A stretch of 33,012 bases of DNA from NCBI GenBank assembly GCA_947632535.1, contig CANRPR010000017.1, positions 1 to 33,012 of the forward strand, written 5' to 3'. This document shows, piece after piece, positions 1-7,370 of the stretch; position 1 is the first letter of the stretch, and every line of letters starts with the position of its first letter. Under the pieces are notes generated by a model. That model worked only from the letters and a program-made list of their open reading frames with translations. It was not told where the DNA came from and ran no database searches. The translations under genes were made by a program, and so were the position numbers. This DNA is from an uncultured Clostridia bacterium (GTDB lineage: Bacteria; Bacillota; Clostridia; TANB77; CAG-508).

Positions 1-1565
1 CCTCCTACTTCATTCATTCCTATTCCTTTTACTTTTTCTAAGTTGTTCCATGTTTCTTCTGTTAACTCATGTCTTTTCTTCTCTGCTTCTTCACTTGTTT
101 TACTTGCACTCCATAACTGGTCTTGCGTTAATTTTTCTGATTCTCCATCTACTGTTATGCTATTGCTCTTCTCTTCTGCGCTTACTTCATATGCTTCCCA
201 GTAATCTGCATAAGCTGGATTTATTGTTGCTTTTGTTCCTCCTTCATCTAATGTAAAGTATTGTGTTTCAGGATGGCTAGTGCTCTTTCCATATGTACTT
301 AAACTTGCATTTCCATTGTCATAGTATGCTGCTACTCTCTCCCATGCTCCTCCACTCATATCATATATTCCATATACATTTCCTGTTGTGCTTGCTAACT
401 GCCCTAACGCTGTATTGTACCCATTTGTGTCTGCACTCCAATTTTCGTATCTTCCTTCGTCGTCCGTTGCTTTTGGTCCTGCTCCTGTATGGAAATCATA
501 CCAATTATTTGTTCCACTTTTTCCATTTCCATTTATCTGTGGTACACTTCCAAAGGCACTATAGCATAAATATGCTACTGCTCCCCATTCACTATTCTTC
601 ATTAAATGTGTATTCACACTTGTCCAGCCATAGTGTGCTGTATCTTTACCCATAGCTATGCTTTGGTATTGGCTCTCTCCTATGGTTATATGTCTCCAGC
701 TTATTACATCTGGCTTTATTCTTACATAACTTGAATCTGTTGCTGCTGTTACACTACTTCCTCCGTCTTTTGCATTTCCTACTGCTTCTCCTGTATTACC
801 TTGTGTTAGTCCACTTGCCTCAAACTTGGCTACCCATATTCCCTTTACTGCTTTATCACCTGTTCCAAAGGCTGGGTGCACTATCTTTGGTGTTGGCTGT
901 CCTGCTTCTATTGTTTCTGTGTAATCTGTGTCATATTGTACTCCATCTGTTCCTACATTACTTGTGCCACTCAAAAAGCTTACGCTTATCTTTGTTCCTG
1001 TGGCACTTGGTTTTGCTGTATCTTCTGTTTTGTATCCTTTCTCTATACTATATGCATATCTTGGTATCCATACAAAAAATGTTGTTATATCTTCCATCTT
1101 TACTTCTTCATCTACTTTGCCTTCTCCATTTTTATCTGCTGCATAATTTGTAGCATTGCTGTTTTCTACTGTTACTACATTTGCCCATTGCTTATTCGTA
1201 CTTGTATACTCATACCATTTATTTTCCGCATTATCTTTTGGTGCTACTTTCCATTTTTCTCCATCATAATATACTGGTATCATTCCTGCTGTTAACTCTG
1301 GTGCGTTTGCTACATTCTTTGGATTATCGTCTGGTTCTGCTGTTCCTTTTTCTACTAATGTTCCAAATTGATAATCTAAATTATCTAATATGTCTATTTC
1401 ATTCTGTTCTGCCTGTGCATACTTATCCTTTCCTTCTTTTGCTCTTGCTAATATTCCATTCTCTCCAAAGGTTAAACTTATTGTTACCCCTGCTAATATT
1501 AGTAACACTATTATTGTTATTACTAATGCTATTAATGTTATACCCTCTTCTTTTCTTCCTTTCAT
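1..1565 (-). CDS. Prepilin-like surface protein with FGE-sulfatase/C-type-lectin-like domain (C-terminus cut by window edge)
   Basis: An open frame of 521 codons runs from an ATG at 1565 off the left edge without a stop. Residues 1-31 look like a class III/type IV prepilin leader: a charged KGRKEEG stretch, a likely cleavage after Gly8, then the hydrophobic ITLIALVITIIVLLILAGV. The Glu5 of classical major pilins is absent (Ala here). A VWIPRYAY motif follows in the middle. Further on come MKNSEWGAVAYL and GNVYGIYDMSGGAWE, which recall the FGE-sulfatase/SUMF1 (C-type-lectin-like) fold. From memory, this architecture recurs in gut Clostridia as large secreted or pilus-associated proteins; its function is unknown. 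The start is supported by an AGGAG upstream and a near-consensus promoter. Codons are almost all A-ending (ACA, GCA, GTA, ATA, GGA). Enzymatic FGE activity is not implied. Confidence 0.8.
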   Translation of the reverse strand, partial: MKGRKEEGITLIALVITIIVLLILAGVTISLTFGENGILARAKEGKDKYAQAEQNEIDILDNLDYQFGTLVEKGTAEPDDNPKNVANAPELTAGMIPVYYDGEKWKVAPKDNAENKWYEYTSTNKQWANVVTVENSNATNYAADKNGEGKVDEEVKMEDITTFFVWIPRYAYSIEKGYKTEDTAKPSATGTKISVSFLSGTSNVGTDGVQYDTDYTETIEAGQPTPKIVHPAFGTGDKAVKGIWVAKFEASGLTQGNTGEAVGNAKDGGSSVTAATDSSYVRIKPDVISWRHITIGESQYQSIAMGKDTAHYGWTSVNTHLMKNSEWGAVAYLCYSAFGSVPQINGNGKSGTNNWYDFHTGAGPKATDDEGRYENWSADTNGYNTALGQLASTTGNVYGIYDMSGGAWERVAAYYDNGNASLSTYGKSTSHPETQYFTLDEGGTKATINPAYADYWEAYEVSAEEKSNSITVDGESEKLTQDQLWSASKTSEEAEKKRHELTEETWNNLEKVKGIGMNEVG

Positions 1566-1624
1566 ACATACATCTCCTACCTTTTCTTATGATTTTTAAC
1601 ACTTTCTTCTTGTGTTCTTTTATC

Positions 1625-1653
1625 ATTTTACAGTAAAGATAATCTATTGTCAA
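1625..1653 (-). promoter_or_regulatory. Sigma-A type promoter of the prepilin-like gene
   Basis: Read on the minus strand, TTGACA (1653-1648) and TAAAAT (1630-1625) are separated by exactly 17 bases. The start codon lies about 60 bases downstream, leaving a leader of roughly 50 bases with an AGGAG just before the ATG. Confidence 0.75.
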
Positions 1654-1690
1654 GTGGTTGCATAATATTTCCTTTATGCCTTTTTAAATG

Positions 1691-1697
1691 TGTCGAA
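1691..1697 (+). promoter_or_regulatory. Possible Spo0A (0A) box
   Basis: TGTCGAA matches the known 0A-box consensus exactly and lies 38 bases upstream of the -35 of the prepilin-like gene. A 7-mer can occur by chance, so this is only a candidate. A BofC-like gene in the window makes a sporulating host, and hence Spo0A, plausible. Confidence 0.25.
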
Positions 1698-1776
1698 ACG
1701 CTACTCACATGTAGGATTATTGCACTTGATACATCATAATATTATGTAATCTGTGCTTTGCTATCTCCTCACGCAC

Positions 1777-1791
1777 CTTTGCGAAGCAAAG
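1777..1791. repeat. Short inverted repeat (6-bp arms, 3-base loop)
   Basis: CTTTGC-GAA-GCAAAG forms a hairpin in the 540-base gap between the prepilin-like gene and mecA. GCTTTGC also occurs about 25 bases to the left. It sits next to the 34-bp modules and may belong to the same degenerate non-coding element. No gene is visible here. Confidence 0.5.
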
Positions 1792-1842
1792 CGGTTCTTT
1801 GTATGGCATTTTGTACATCACATTTTCTAATTTCATAGAAGC

Positions 1843-1930
1843 GTCCCTACTTGGACATTTTGTCCAAAAGAGAACCGTCCCCAAATGGACAAAATGTCCA
1901 AAAAAGAACCGTCCCTATTTGGACAAATTA
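1843..1930. repeat. Three 34-bp-period modules with GGACATTTTGTCC palindromes
   Basis: GTCCC occurs at 1843, 1877 and 1911, and each is followed 10 bases after its start by GGAC (1853, 1887, 1921), giving an exact 34-bp period. Modules one and two carry the palindrome GGACA-TTT-TGTCC, or its complement-spaced form, followed by AGAACCGTCCC. The third is cut short after GGACAAAT. From memory, GGGACGGTTCT-type intergenic repeats are common in gut Clostridia, sometimes near REP-like Y1 transposases, but no such transposase is in this window. Two or three units without spacers do not make a CRISPR array. Confidence 0.8.
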
Positions 1931-2044
1931 TAAAATTTTGCAAAATGTACTTGCTTTTTTATCTTTTTATGCTATATTAATTAGTACATATTGAAAATTT
2001 TAGAATATAATATGAAAGAATTTAATTTATTCCAAAAATTGTTC

Positions 2045-2074
2045 ATTTCATTTTATATGAAATAGTGCTATAAT
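2045..2074 (+). promoter_or_regulatory. Candidate mecA promoter with an overlapping inverted repeat
   Basis: TATAAT at 2069-2074 lies 17 bases after a weak TTTCAT (2046-2051). The perfect inverted repeat ATTTCAT-TTTAT-ATGAAAT (2045-2063) overlaps the -35 and spacer, so it could be an operator. The -35 is poor, so the exact promoter is uncertain. Confidence 0.4.
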
Positions 2075-2104
2075 TAATATAAAGTGTTGGGAGGTATGCA
2101 ATAT

Positions 2105-2743
2105 ATGAAAATTGAAAAACTTAATGAAGACAAAATAAGAATTACTTTAAATATGGCAGATTTAGAGGCTGAACATATTGATTTTCACACTTTTATGTCT
2201 AATCCTATTGAATCCCAAGATATTTTTTTAAATATGTTAGAAAAAGCTGAAAAAGAGGTTGGATTTATAACGGATGACTATCGCCTTATGATTGAGGCTT
2301 TAGCTATGAATGACGGCAATTTTATTCTAACGGTTACTAGAATGGAATTTGAGAAAAAAGAAAAAGTTTGTTATAAAAGAAAAAAAGTTAATATTAAACG
2401 AAAAAGTAATAATATAAATTCTAATATAGCAATTTATCGATTTGAAACATTTGATGACTTATGTGAGTTCTGTAATTTTATTAATAATAACGTTCTACAT
2501 AATTTAAATAGTTTTGCAAAAAGTATTTCACTTTATTCTTATAATGAAAATTACTATTTAGTATTTTCAAAGTTTACATTAAATCCTAATTTGTTAAAAA
2601 CTTTTTGCTCATGTATAACTGAATTTGCACACTTTGTGAGTGATTCAAGTTTGTTTGTTAATAAATTATCTGAGCATGGAAATTTACTAATAAAGGATTC
2701 TGCTATTGATACATGCTTAAAACATTTTGCAAAAGGTAATTAA
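2105..2743 (+). CDS. mecA: Adaptor protein MecA
   Basis: The 212-residue product opens MKIEKLNEDKIRITL and continues with a DLEAEHIDF-type segment, as in Firmicute MecA. In that family the N-terminal domain binds substrate and the C-terminal domain binds the ClpC-type unfoldase, delivering proteins to Clp proteolysis. The C-terminal half (from about residue 110) carries the YRFETFDDLCEF region and the YLVF strand typical of the Clp-binding domain. An upstream GTG (2084) would give 219 residues, but GGGAGG at 2089-2094 lies 10 bases before ATG 2105, so I chose that start. Between the domains is a basic linker rich in Lys and Asn. purN follows after 24 bases, probably in the same transcript. 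The ClpE-like ATPase at 21089 is a possible partner. Confidence 0.85.
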   Translation: MKIEKLNEDKIRITLNMADLEAEHIDFHTFMSNPIESQDIFLNMLEKAEKEVGFITDDYRLMIEALAMNDGNFILTVTRMEFEKKEKVCYKRKKVNIKRKSNNINSNIAIYRFETFDDLCEFCNFINNNVLHNLNSFAKSISLYSYNENYYLVFSKFTLNPNLLKTFCSCITEFAHFVSDSSLFVNKLSEHGNLLIKDSAIDTCLKHFAKGN

Positions 2744-2767
2744 TAATTAATTAGGAGTGAGTTTGTA

Positions 2768-3340
2768 ATGTATAATTTAGTTGTTTTTATTTCTGGTAAT
2801 GGAACTACTTTGCAAAGTATTATTGATGCTATTGATTCTGGGAAGTTAGATGCAAATATCAGTTTAGTTGTCTCTAACAATCCTAACGCTTATGGCTTAC
2901 AACGAGCTAGAATTGCTAATATTGATACATATGTTATTCAAAGTACTTCTGCTGTTGATACAGATGAAGAACTATTTGAAGTTTTAGAAGATTATGATAT
3001 TGATTTAATTGTTCTTGCTGGTTATTTAAGAAAAATTGGTCTTCACCTTTTAAATAATTATACTATAATTAATACTCATCCTTCTTTACTTCCTAAGTTT
3101 GGCGGTCTTGGTATGTATGGCATGAAAGTACATACAGCTGTTGTGGAAGCAAAAGAAAAGTTTACTGGTCCAACAGTGCATTTCGTTAATGATAAATATG
3201 ATGATGGTAATATTATAAAACAAACTAAAATAGAAGTTCTTCCTACTGATACTCCTGAAGATGTTAGTAGAAAGGTTCAAGAGGTTGAAAAAGTTCAATT
3301 AATTGATGTATTAAATGATTTTGTAAAAGGTGTCCTATGA
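2768..3340 (+). CDS. purN: Phosphoribosylglycinamide formyltransferase (GAR transformylase)
   Basis: This 190-residue protein matches PurN, which transfers a formyl group from 10-formyl-tetrahydrofolate to GAR in step three of IMP synthesis. Visible landmarks are FISGNGTTLQSI (phosphate-binding loop), LAGYLRKI, the INTHPSLLPKF segment holding catalytic Asn and His, and the GPTVHFVNDKYDDGNII region with the catalytic Asp. The length is normal for the family. AGGAG about 12 bases upstream supports the ATG. It lies 24 bases behind mecA and faces purD convergently. The next purine enzyme, PurD, is thus adjacent but on the opposite strand, so the two are not one operon. Confidence 0.93.
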   Translation: MYNLVVFISGNGTTLQSIIDAIDSGKLDANISLVVSNNPNAYGLQRARIANIDTYVIQSTSAVDTDEELFEVLEDYDIDLIVLAGYLRKIGLHLLNNYTIINTHPSLLPKFGGLGMYGMKVHTAVVEAKEKFTGPTVHFVNDKYDDGNIIKQTKIEVLPTDTPEDVSRKVQEVEKVQLIDVLNDFVKGVL

Positions 3341-3354
3341 ATTAGAACACCTTT
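3326..3354. terminator. Hairpin between convergent purN and purD
   Basis: AAAGGTGT (3326-3333) pairs with ACACCTTT (3347-3354), with an extra CTA/TAG pairing inside. The stem spans the purN stop codon. The U-tract is short in both directions, so this is a weak bidirectional terminator at best. Confidence 0.4.
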
Positions 3355-3396
3355 AAAAATTAATTACATCTTAAACCAAATTTAAAACAATGCATT

Positions 3397-4698
3397 TTAA
3401 TGTATATATATTTCTCCTATGTCTTTTCTGTAATCTAAAGCCTTATCTACATTATTTTCAATTATTTCATATACTTCCTTTCTTAATTGCTCCAAATCCT
3501 TTCCAGTTTTGGTAATTGCAAATAATCTAGAATTGCTAACTGATGTATACTCATTTTTGCTAAGTTGTTTTGCATTTGCAAAATATATTTTAGCACTATT
3601 TTTTATTATTTGATCTACATTCATTCTAAATATTACTGGCTCTTTGCTTGTTTGTATTGCATATTGCTTACTTACTACATATACTGTAAATGTATATTCT
3701 TTTTTGAATTTACAATTATCTTTTGATAATTTTTCATCTGTAATATTTTTTAGAACTTCAGGGAAAGGAGTTTCTAACGCATTCAGAACATTTATTGCTT
3801 CTGGATCACCAAATCTTGCATTGAATTCTATGAACTTAATGCCATCCTTGCATTTGAAAAATCCACCATATAGTACTCCTGTAAATTCTTTACTATCTTT
3901 GTTTATATATTGTATAGTTCGTTTTATCAAATCTGAACATTGGTCTACATCTTCTTGCTTTAAAAATGGTAATAATCCATTTGGATAACTCATACAGCCC
4001 ATACCGCCTGTTCCTGGTCCCTTATCATTTTCGAATCGATATGGATAGTCAAATGTGATTGGGGTAGTAACTATATTTTTTCCATCAGTTAAGCACATAA
4101 CTGTAAATTCTGAACCTTCTACTTTGTCTTGTATAATAACTTTCCCACTATCATTTAAGCATGATTTTGCATATTCTATTCCTTCTTGCTTTGTTTTAAA
4201 ATGCACACCTCCTACTTTTACGCCTTTACCTCCTGTTAAACCTTCAGGTTTTACAACAAAGTTTACATCTGCATAATTCTCGAATGCTTTTTCTAATTCT
4301 TCTTCACTTTGTACATGATAGTTTTTTATAACCATTTCTGGAGCTAATTTTTCTACTATTTCTAGTGCATATGTTTTACTCCATTCAATTTTTGCACCTT
4401 GAGAAGTAGGTCCAAACACTTTTAGTCCTAAACTTTTAGCTAGGTCTATTAAACCTTCTTGTAATAAGTTATCACTGCTCACAACACATACTTGTATTTT
4501 GTTTTCTTGTATAAATTTTTTAACTAATTCCTTGTCAAATGGATTTCCTACTATGTATTTACCCTTAGTTTTTTCAACATATTCTACAATAGATGGATTT
4601 TCATATGGTAATACTGCATATAGCTCATATCCTTTGCTAATTTGTTCTGCTATTACTGCTTCTCTTCCACCATTTCCTAATAATAAACATTTTTTCAT
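3397..4698 (-). CDS. purD: Phosphoribosylamine-glycine ligase (GAR synthetase)
   Basis: The 433-residue protein is a complete PurD, an ATP-grasp ligase joining phosphoribosylamine and glycine (step two of IMP synthesis). Evidence: LLGNGGREAVIAEQI at the N-terminus (the GxGGREHA-like motif, with Ala replacing the usual His), FGPTSQGAKIEWSK, the ATP-grasp KPEGLTGGKGVKV stretch, GPGTGGMGCMSYP and the metal-binding EFNARFGDPEA. It makes the substrate of PurN, whose gene converges on it. A near-consensus promoter lies about 80 bases upstream, and AAGGAATG precedes the ATG. No other pur genes are present, so purine synthesis is encoded in scattered loci here. Confidence 0.95.
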   Translation of the reverse strand: MKKCLLLGNGGREAVIAEQISKGYELYAVLPYENPSIVEYVEKTKGKYIVGNPFDKELVKKFIQENKIQVCVVSSDNLLQEGLIDLAKSLGLKVFGPTSQGAKIEWSKTYALEIVEKLAPEMVIKNYHVQSEEELEKAFENYADVNFVVKPEGLTGGKGVKVGGVHFKTKQEGIEYAKSCLNDSGKVIIQDKVEGSEFTVMCLTDGKNIVTTPITFDYPYRFENDKGPGTGGMGCMSYPNGLLPFLKQEDVDQCSDLIKRTIQYINKDSKEFTGVLYGGFFKCKDGIKFIEFNARFGDPEAINVLNALETPFPEVLKNITDEKLSKDNCKFKKEYTFTVYVVSKQYAIQTSKEPVIFRMNVDQIIKNSAKIYFANAKQLSKNEYTSVSNSRLFAITKTGKDLEQLRKEVYEIIENNVDKALDYRKDIGEIYIH

Positions 4699-4776
4699 TG
4701 CTTACATTCCTTTCTTTTACTACTTTATTTTTCTGCGGATATATAAACTGCAATTAATTTTTCTTATTCTCCTTAT

Positions 4777-4805
4777 ATATTATTTGTTTATTTGATTTCT
4801 GTCAA
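4777..4805 (-). promoter_or_regulatory. purD promoter
   Basis: On the minus strand TTGACA (4805-4800), a 17-base spacer and TAATAT (4782-4777) are found about 80 bases upstream of the purD ATG. The short leader shows no recognisable purine riboswitch. Confidence 0.7.
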
Positions 4806-4820
4806 GTGTATACTAGTAAT

Positions 4821-4858
4821 AAAAAATAAGCAATGATTTTTATCTATTGCTTATTTTT
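4821..4858 (-). terminator. Terminator of the G5/3D gene
   Basis: On the minus strand AATAAGCAAT and ATTGCTTATT pair across an 11-base loop and are followed by TTTT. It lies 5 to 40 bases beyond the 3D gene stop. The A- and T-rich flanks would also allow weak function on the plus strand. Confidence 0.7.
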
Positions 4859-4862
4859 ACTT

Positions 4863-5870
4863 TTACATATATACATAACATTCTAAAGTTTTTCTACCAA
4901 ATTGTAATGCTTGATTATGCGTTCCCATATATATATCTAGTTTTCCATTACTTATTGCTCCACCTCTATCTTGTACTATAAACCATCCTCCGTTTGGCTT
5001 ATTTTTTAGAGCTGGTATATAAATAACTGTTCCTATTGGATATGCATTTCCAGCAGCTACTGTACACCATGTTGTTGCTTTTTTACCTGAAGAAGTTATT
5101 CCGTTAGTTTTGCCACAACACTTTGCGCAACTACAATATGCTGATGTGTTGAATTTTCGCACTACTGGTGTTTTTCCTGCTACGGATTTTGCAATACTTG
5201 AAGAATTTGTAGTAGTAGTTGGAAGTGAGATGTTTGCCACTCTTGATGTTTGACTTCTACTTGTTACTGAACTTTTATCTACTTGTACAATTTTGTTGAT
5301 TGGTTCAGTAATAACTACTTCATTTATAATTGTTCTATCTATTTCAATATCATTTTGGTATTTTACTTTTGCGGTAACTTCTTTTACCCCATCTTTTCCT
5401 TCTGTAATCACTTTATTAATTGTGTTTTGTGAACCTCCCGAAACATCTTTCGTTATTGTTTCAAATGGAATTGGCACTTGCTCTACAATAATTCTTTCTA
5501 CTACTGGAGTATAATCACCTAATAATTGCTCCATTGAAACTTTTGCATCTTCTTGTGATAGTTTTATTGCTGTGATTCCTTCTTGTAAAGTTTTAGAGAT
5601 TACAATCTTTTTTGTTTCGGAAATATCGCTTTCTAAATCTGGAACTACATTTTCTTCTGGTAATACTACAATATGACTTTCTTCTAATATATCTTCTACT
5701 TTTGTTTTATTTGTTAAGACATTTAGTTCATAATTATTAGAAAGTATAATTTTTACACTGTTAATATTTGTACCTGAAGCTATTACGCCTACGCCAAGTA
5801 AAAACATTAGTGCTAGTGACAATAATATTATTTTTCTTACAGAAATAGATGCCATTTCTGATTTTATCAT
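4863..5870 (-). CDS. YabE-like protein: DUF348, G5 and 3D domains (putative cell-wall lytic enzyme)
   Basis: A membrane segment or signal anchor occupies about residues 12-32 of 335. Next come one or two DUF348-like repeats (residues 35-110, ILSNNYELNVLTNKTKVEDIL) and a G5 domain around 115-200. A Ser/Thr-rich linker leads to a C-terminal 3D domain (about 240-335). The 3D domain begins NTSAYCSCAKCCGKTNGI and contains the conserved Asp residues in QDRGG and KLDIYMG, the signature of a double-psi barrel related to MltA/Sps lytic transglycosylases. The likely role is peptidoglycan cleavage outside the membrane, like YabE/Rpf-related proteins. The usual yabE neighbours (rnmV, ksgA) are not here. 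It is next to an M23 peptidase but has its own promoter and terminator. Confidence 0.85.
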   Translation of the reverse strand: MIKSEMASISVRKIILLSLALMFLLGVGVIASGTNINSVKIILSNNYELNVLTNKTKVEDILEESHIVVLPEENVVPDLESDISETKKIVISKTLQEGITAIKLSQEDAKVSMEQLLGDYTPVVERIIVEQVPIPFETITKDVSGGSQNTINKVITEGKDGVKEVTAKVKYQNDIEIDRTIINEVVITEPINKIVQVDKSSVTSRSQTSRVANISLPTTTTNSSSIAKSVAGKTPVVRKFNTSAYCSCAKCCGKTNGITSSGKKATTWCTVAAGNAYPIGTVIYIPALKNKPNGGWFIVQDRGGAISNGKLDIYMGTHNQALQFGRKTLECYVYM

Positions 5871-5902
5871 TGGATTTTATTCCCCCTTCAAACGATATTT
5901 TC

Positions 5903-5932
5903 ATTATAACATTAAGTTTTATAACTTGTCAA
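5903..5932 (-). promoter_or_regulatory. Promoter of the G5/3D gene
   Basis: On the minus strand TTGACA (5932-5927) and a perfect TATAAT (5908-5903) are spaced by 18 bases, about 35 bases upstream of the ATG. GAAGGGGG serves as ribosome-binding site. Confidence 0.7.
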
Positions 5933-6052
5933 GTTTTACAATATCTTCCAATATTTGCTGTCTATACTAGTATATTCAAGTTTTTACTTTTATATTCCAT
6001 TTTTTGGAATATTTTTTTATTACATTTTTATTACAATTATTTCATTTTTTTA

Positions 6053-6087
6053 AAATAAACGAGCTAATTACATTAACTCGTTTATTT
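6053..6087 (-). terminator. Terminator of the M23 peptidase gene
   Basis: AAATAAACGAG and CTCGTTTATTT form an 11-bp stem, extended inside by TAAT/ATTA, a few bases beyond the stop codon at 6094. A short T-tract follows on the minus strand. Confidence 0.7.
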
Positions 6088-6093
6088 AACCTT

Positions 6094-7077
6094 CTAGTAT
6101 AAATAATTTAAAGGATTTTGTGCTACACCATTCACTCTTATTTCTAAGTGTAAATGTGGTCCAGTAGAATTGCCTGTTGAACCAACTGCAGCAATAACTT
6201 GTCCTTGGGAAACCTTTTGACCTACTTTTACATATAAGGCACTGCAATGTGCGTAATATGTTTCAACTCCATTTCCATGTGAAATAACAACTATTTGTCC
6301 ATATCCACCTGAGGTTCCAGATTTTGTAACTGTTCCAGCAGCTGCCGCTTTTATCTTTGTACCCTTTGATGCTCCTATATCTAATCCTGTATGTGATCTT
6401 CCCCATCTTTGACCAAATCTTGATGTTATTGTACCTGAAATTGGATTAATTAAAGAAATTCCTAAATTTACTTTTTTATTTGAAGTGTTTACTTTTGCTG
6501 ATGCAACTTTAACCGTTGATGTTACTACTTTCTTTTCTTCAACTTTTGGCTGTTCTTTATATAAATCTGATACAATTTTCTCTGTTGTAACTATTTCTTT
6601 TAGGGTTGCTTCATATTTTTCTACTACTGTTATACTATCTTTATTTGTGCTGTTTTTATCTTTTAATTGTTGTACTACTTGTTCTGCCTCTTCAAAAGTT
6701 GCTACATATGCTTTTTCCTCATTACTTTCTGCTACTGCATAATAATGATAGTATGGTGTTCCTGTACTTTTTACTGTTTCATATATTTCTTCATCATTTG
6801 TCTGTACATCTTTATTCAATAAACATAGTGTGTATTCTGGCAATTCATCAATTTGTACAAATGCGGTTAACCCTCCATCGCCTTTTTCTATGTATTCATT
6901 TATTCTGTTTTGTAATTCTGCTTTATTTTTTGTGTAACCAATAAATTCGCCATTGAATGTTACACTATATGTTGGTTTATATATATATGCTATTGCTCCA
7001 ATAATGATCGCTGTTGCAATTATTATTAGGGAAATAAACTTTACAGACTTTTTTAGATGTATTAATAATTTCCTCAT
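6094..7077 (-). CDS. Membrane-anchored M23 (LytM-type) peptidase
   Basis: The 327-residue protein has a single N-terminal membrane segment (about 12-33), an extracytoplasmic region of about 170 residues with no domain I recognise, and a C-terminal M23 peptidase domain (about 215-327). The metal and catalytic motifs are intact: SHTGLDIGA (HxxxD), YYAHC and the final HLHLEI (HxH), so it should be an active peptidoglycan endopeptidase. The region before the peptidase is Lys/Val rich with a predicted coiled or extended linker. The ATG lies about 15 bases from GGAG, a long spacing, but no other start fits. It may act in wall remodelling together with the neighbouring 3D protein. A SpoIIQ-like sporulation role is possible but unproven. 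Confidence 0.88.
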   Translation of the reverse strand: MRKLLIHLKKSVKFISLIIIATAIIIGAIAYIYKPTYSVTFNGEFIGYTKNKAELQNRINEYIEKGDGGLTAFVQIDELPEYTLCLLNKDVQTNDEEIYETVKSTGTPYYHYYAVAESNEEKAYVATFEEAEQVVQQLKDKNSTNKDSITVVEKYEATLKEIVTTEKIVSDLYKEQPKVEEKKVVTSTVKVASAKVNTSNKKVNLGISLINPISGTITSRFGQRWGRSHTGLDIGASKGTKIKAAAAGTVTKSGTSGGYGQIVVISHGNGVETYYAHCSALYVKVGQKVSQGQVIAAVGSTGNSTGPHLHLEIRVNGVAQNPLNYLY

Positions 7078-7115
7078 AATTAATTTAATACACTCCTCTA
7101 TTTTTATTTATGATA

Positions 7116-7144
7116 ATTTTATCTAAACTTATTTTTTTCTACAA
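7116..7144 (-). promoter_or_regulatory. Promoter of the M23 peptidase gene
   Basis: TTGTAG (7144-7139) and TAAAAT (7121-7116) are spaced by 17 bases on the minus strand, about 40 bases upstream of the ATG. The rest of the 293-base divergent gap up to lemA shows nothing else recognisable apart from the lemA promoter. Confidence 0.55.
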
Positions 7145-7311
7145 TCGTTATTTAGACTTGTTTTTTTGTGTTTATATTGTTTTTTAATCCATTATCTCCC
7201 ATTTTTGTGGTATTGCTCCCGTTTACTTCTGTTTTTAGTAAAAATTCGTCAAACTTAACTTCTCATTTGTTCTTACGGATTTTATTGTTTTAACATTTTT
7301 TTATAAAAATA

Positions 7312-7340
7312 TTGTAAAAGATTATATTATATGCTATTAT
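7312..7340 (+). promoter_or_regulatory. lemA-htpX promoter
   Basis: TTGTAA (7312-7317) and TATTAT (7335-7340) are spaced by 17 bases and lie about 30 bases before the lemA start, which has AAGGAGG. Confidence 0.55.
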
Positions 7341-7370
7341 AAATATATCTTAATAATAAGGAGGATTATT

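Noticed and set aside
1-1565. Diversity-generating retroelement target
   Set aside because: The fold is suggestive, but no reverse transcriptase, template repeat or variable region is inside the window, so it is kept only as a question.
50-1653. Several Leu-, Cys- and Ser-rich plus-strand frames, and a minus-strand frame at 1423-1653
   Set aside because: They are shadows of the long minus-strand prepilin-like frame. They lack ribosome-binding sites and have biased composition produced by the A-rich antisense codons.
1843-1930. Possible CRISPR array
   Set aside because: The 34-bp period includes the repeat itself with no unique spacers, the units are palindromic and degenerate, and no cas gene is present.
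4699-4776. Purine riboswitch in the purD leader
   Set aside because: The leader is under 80 bases and lacks the three-way junction core; no terminator or anti-terminator pair is seen.
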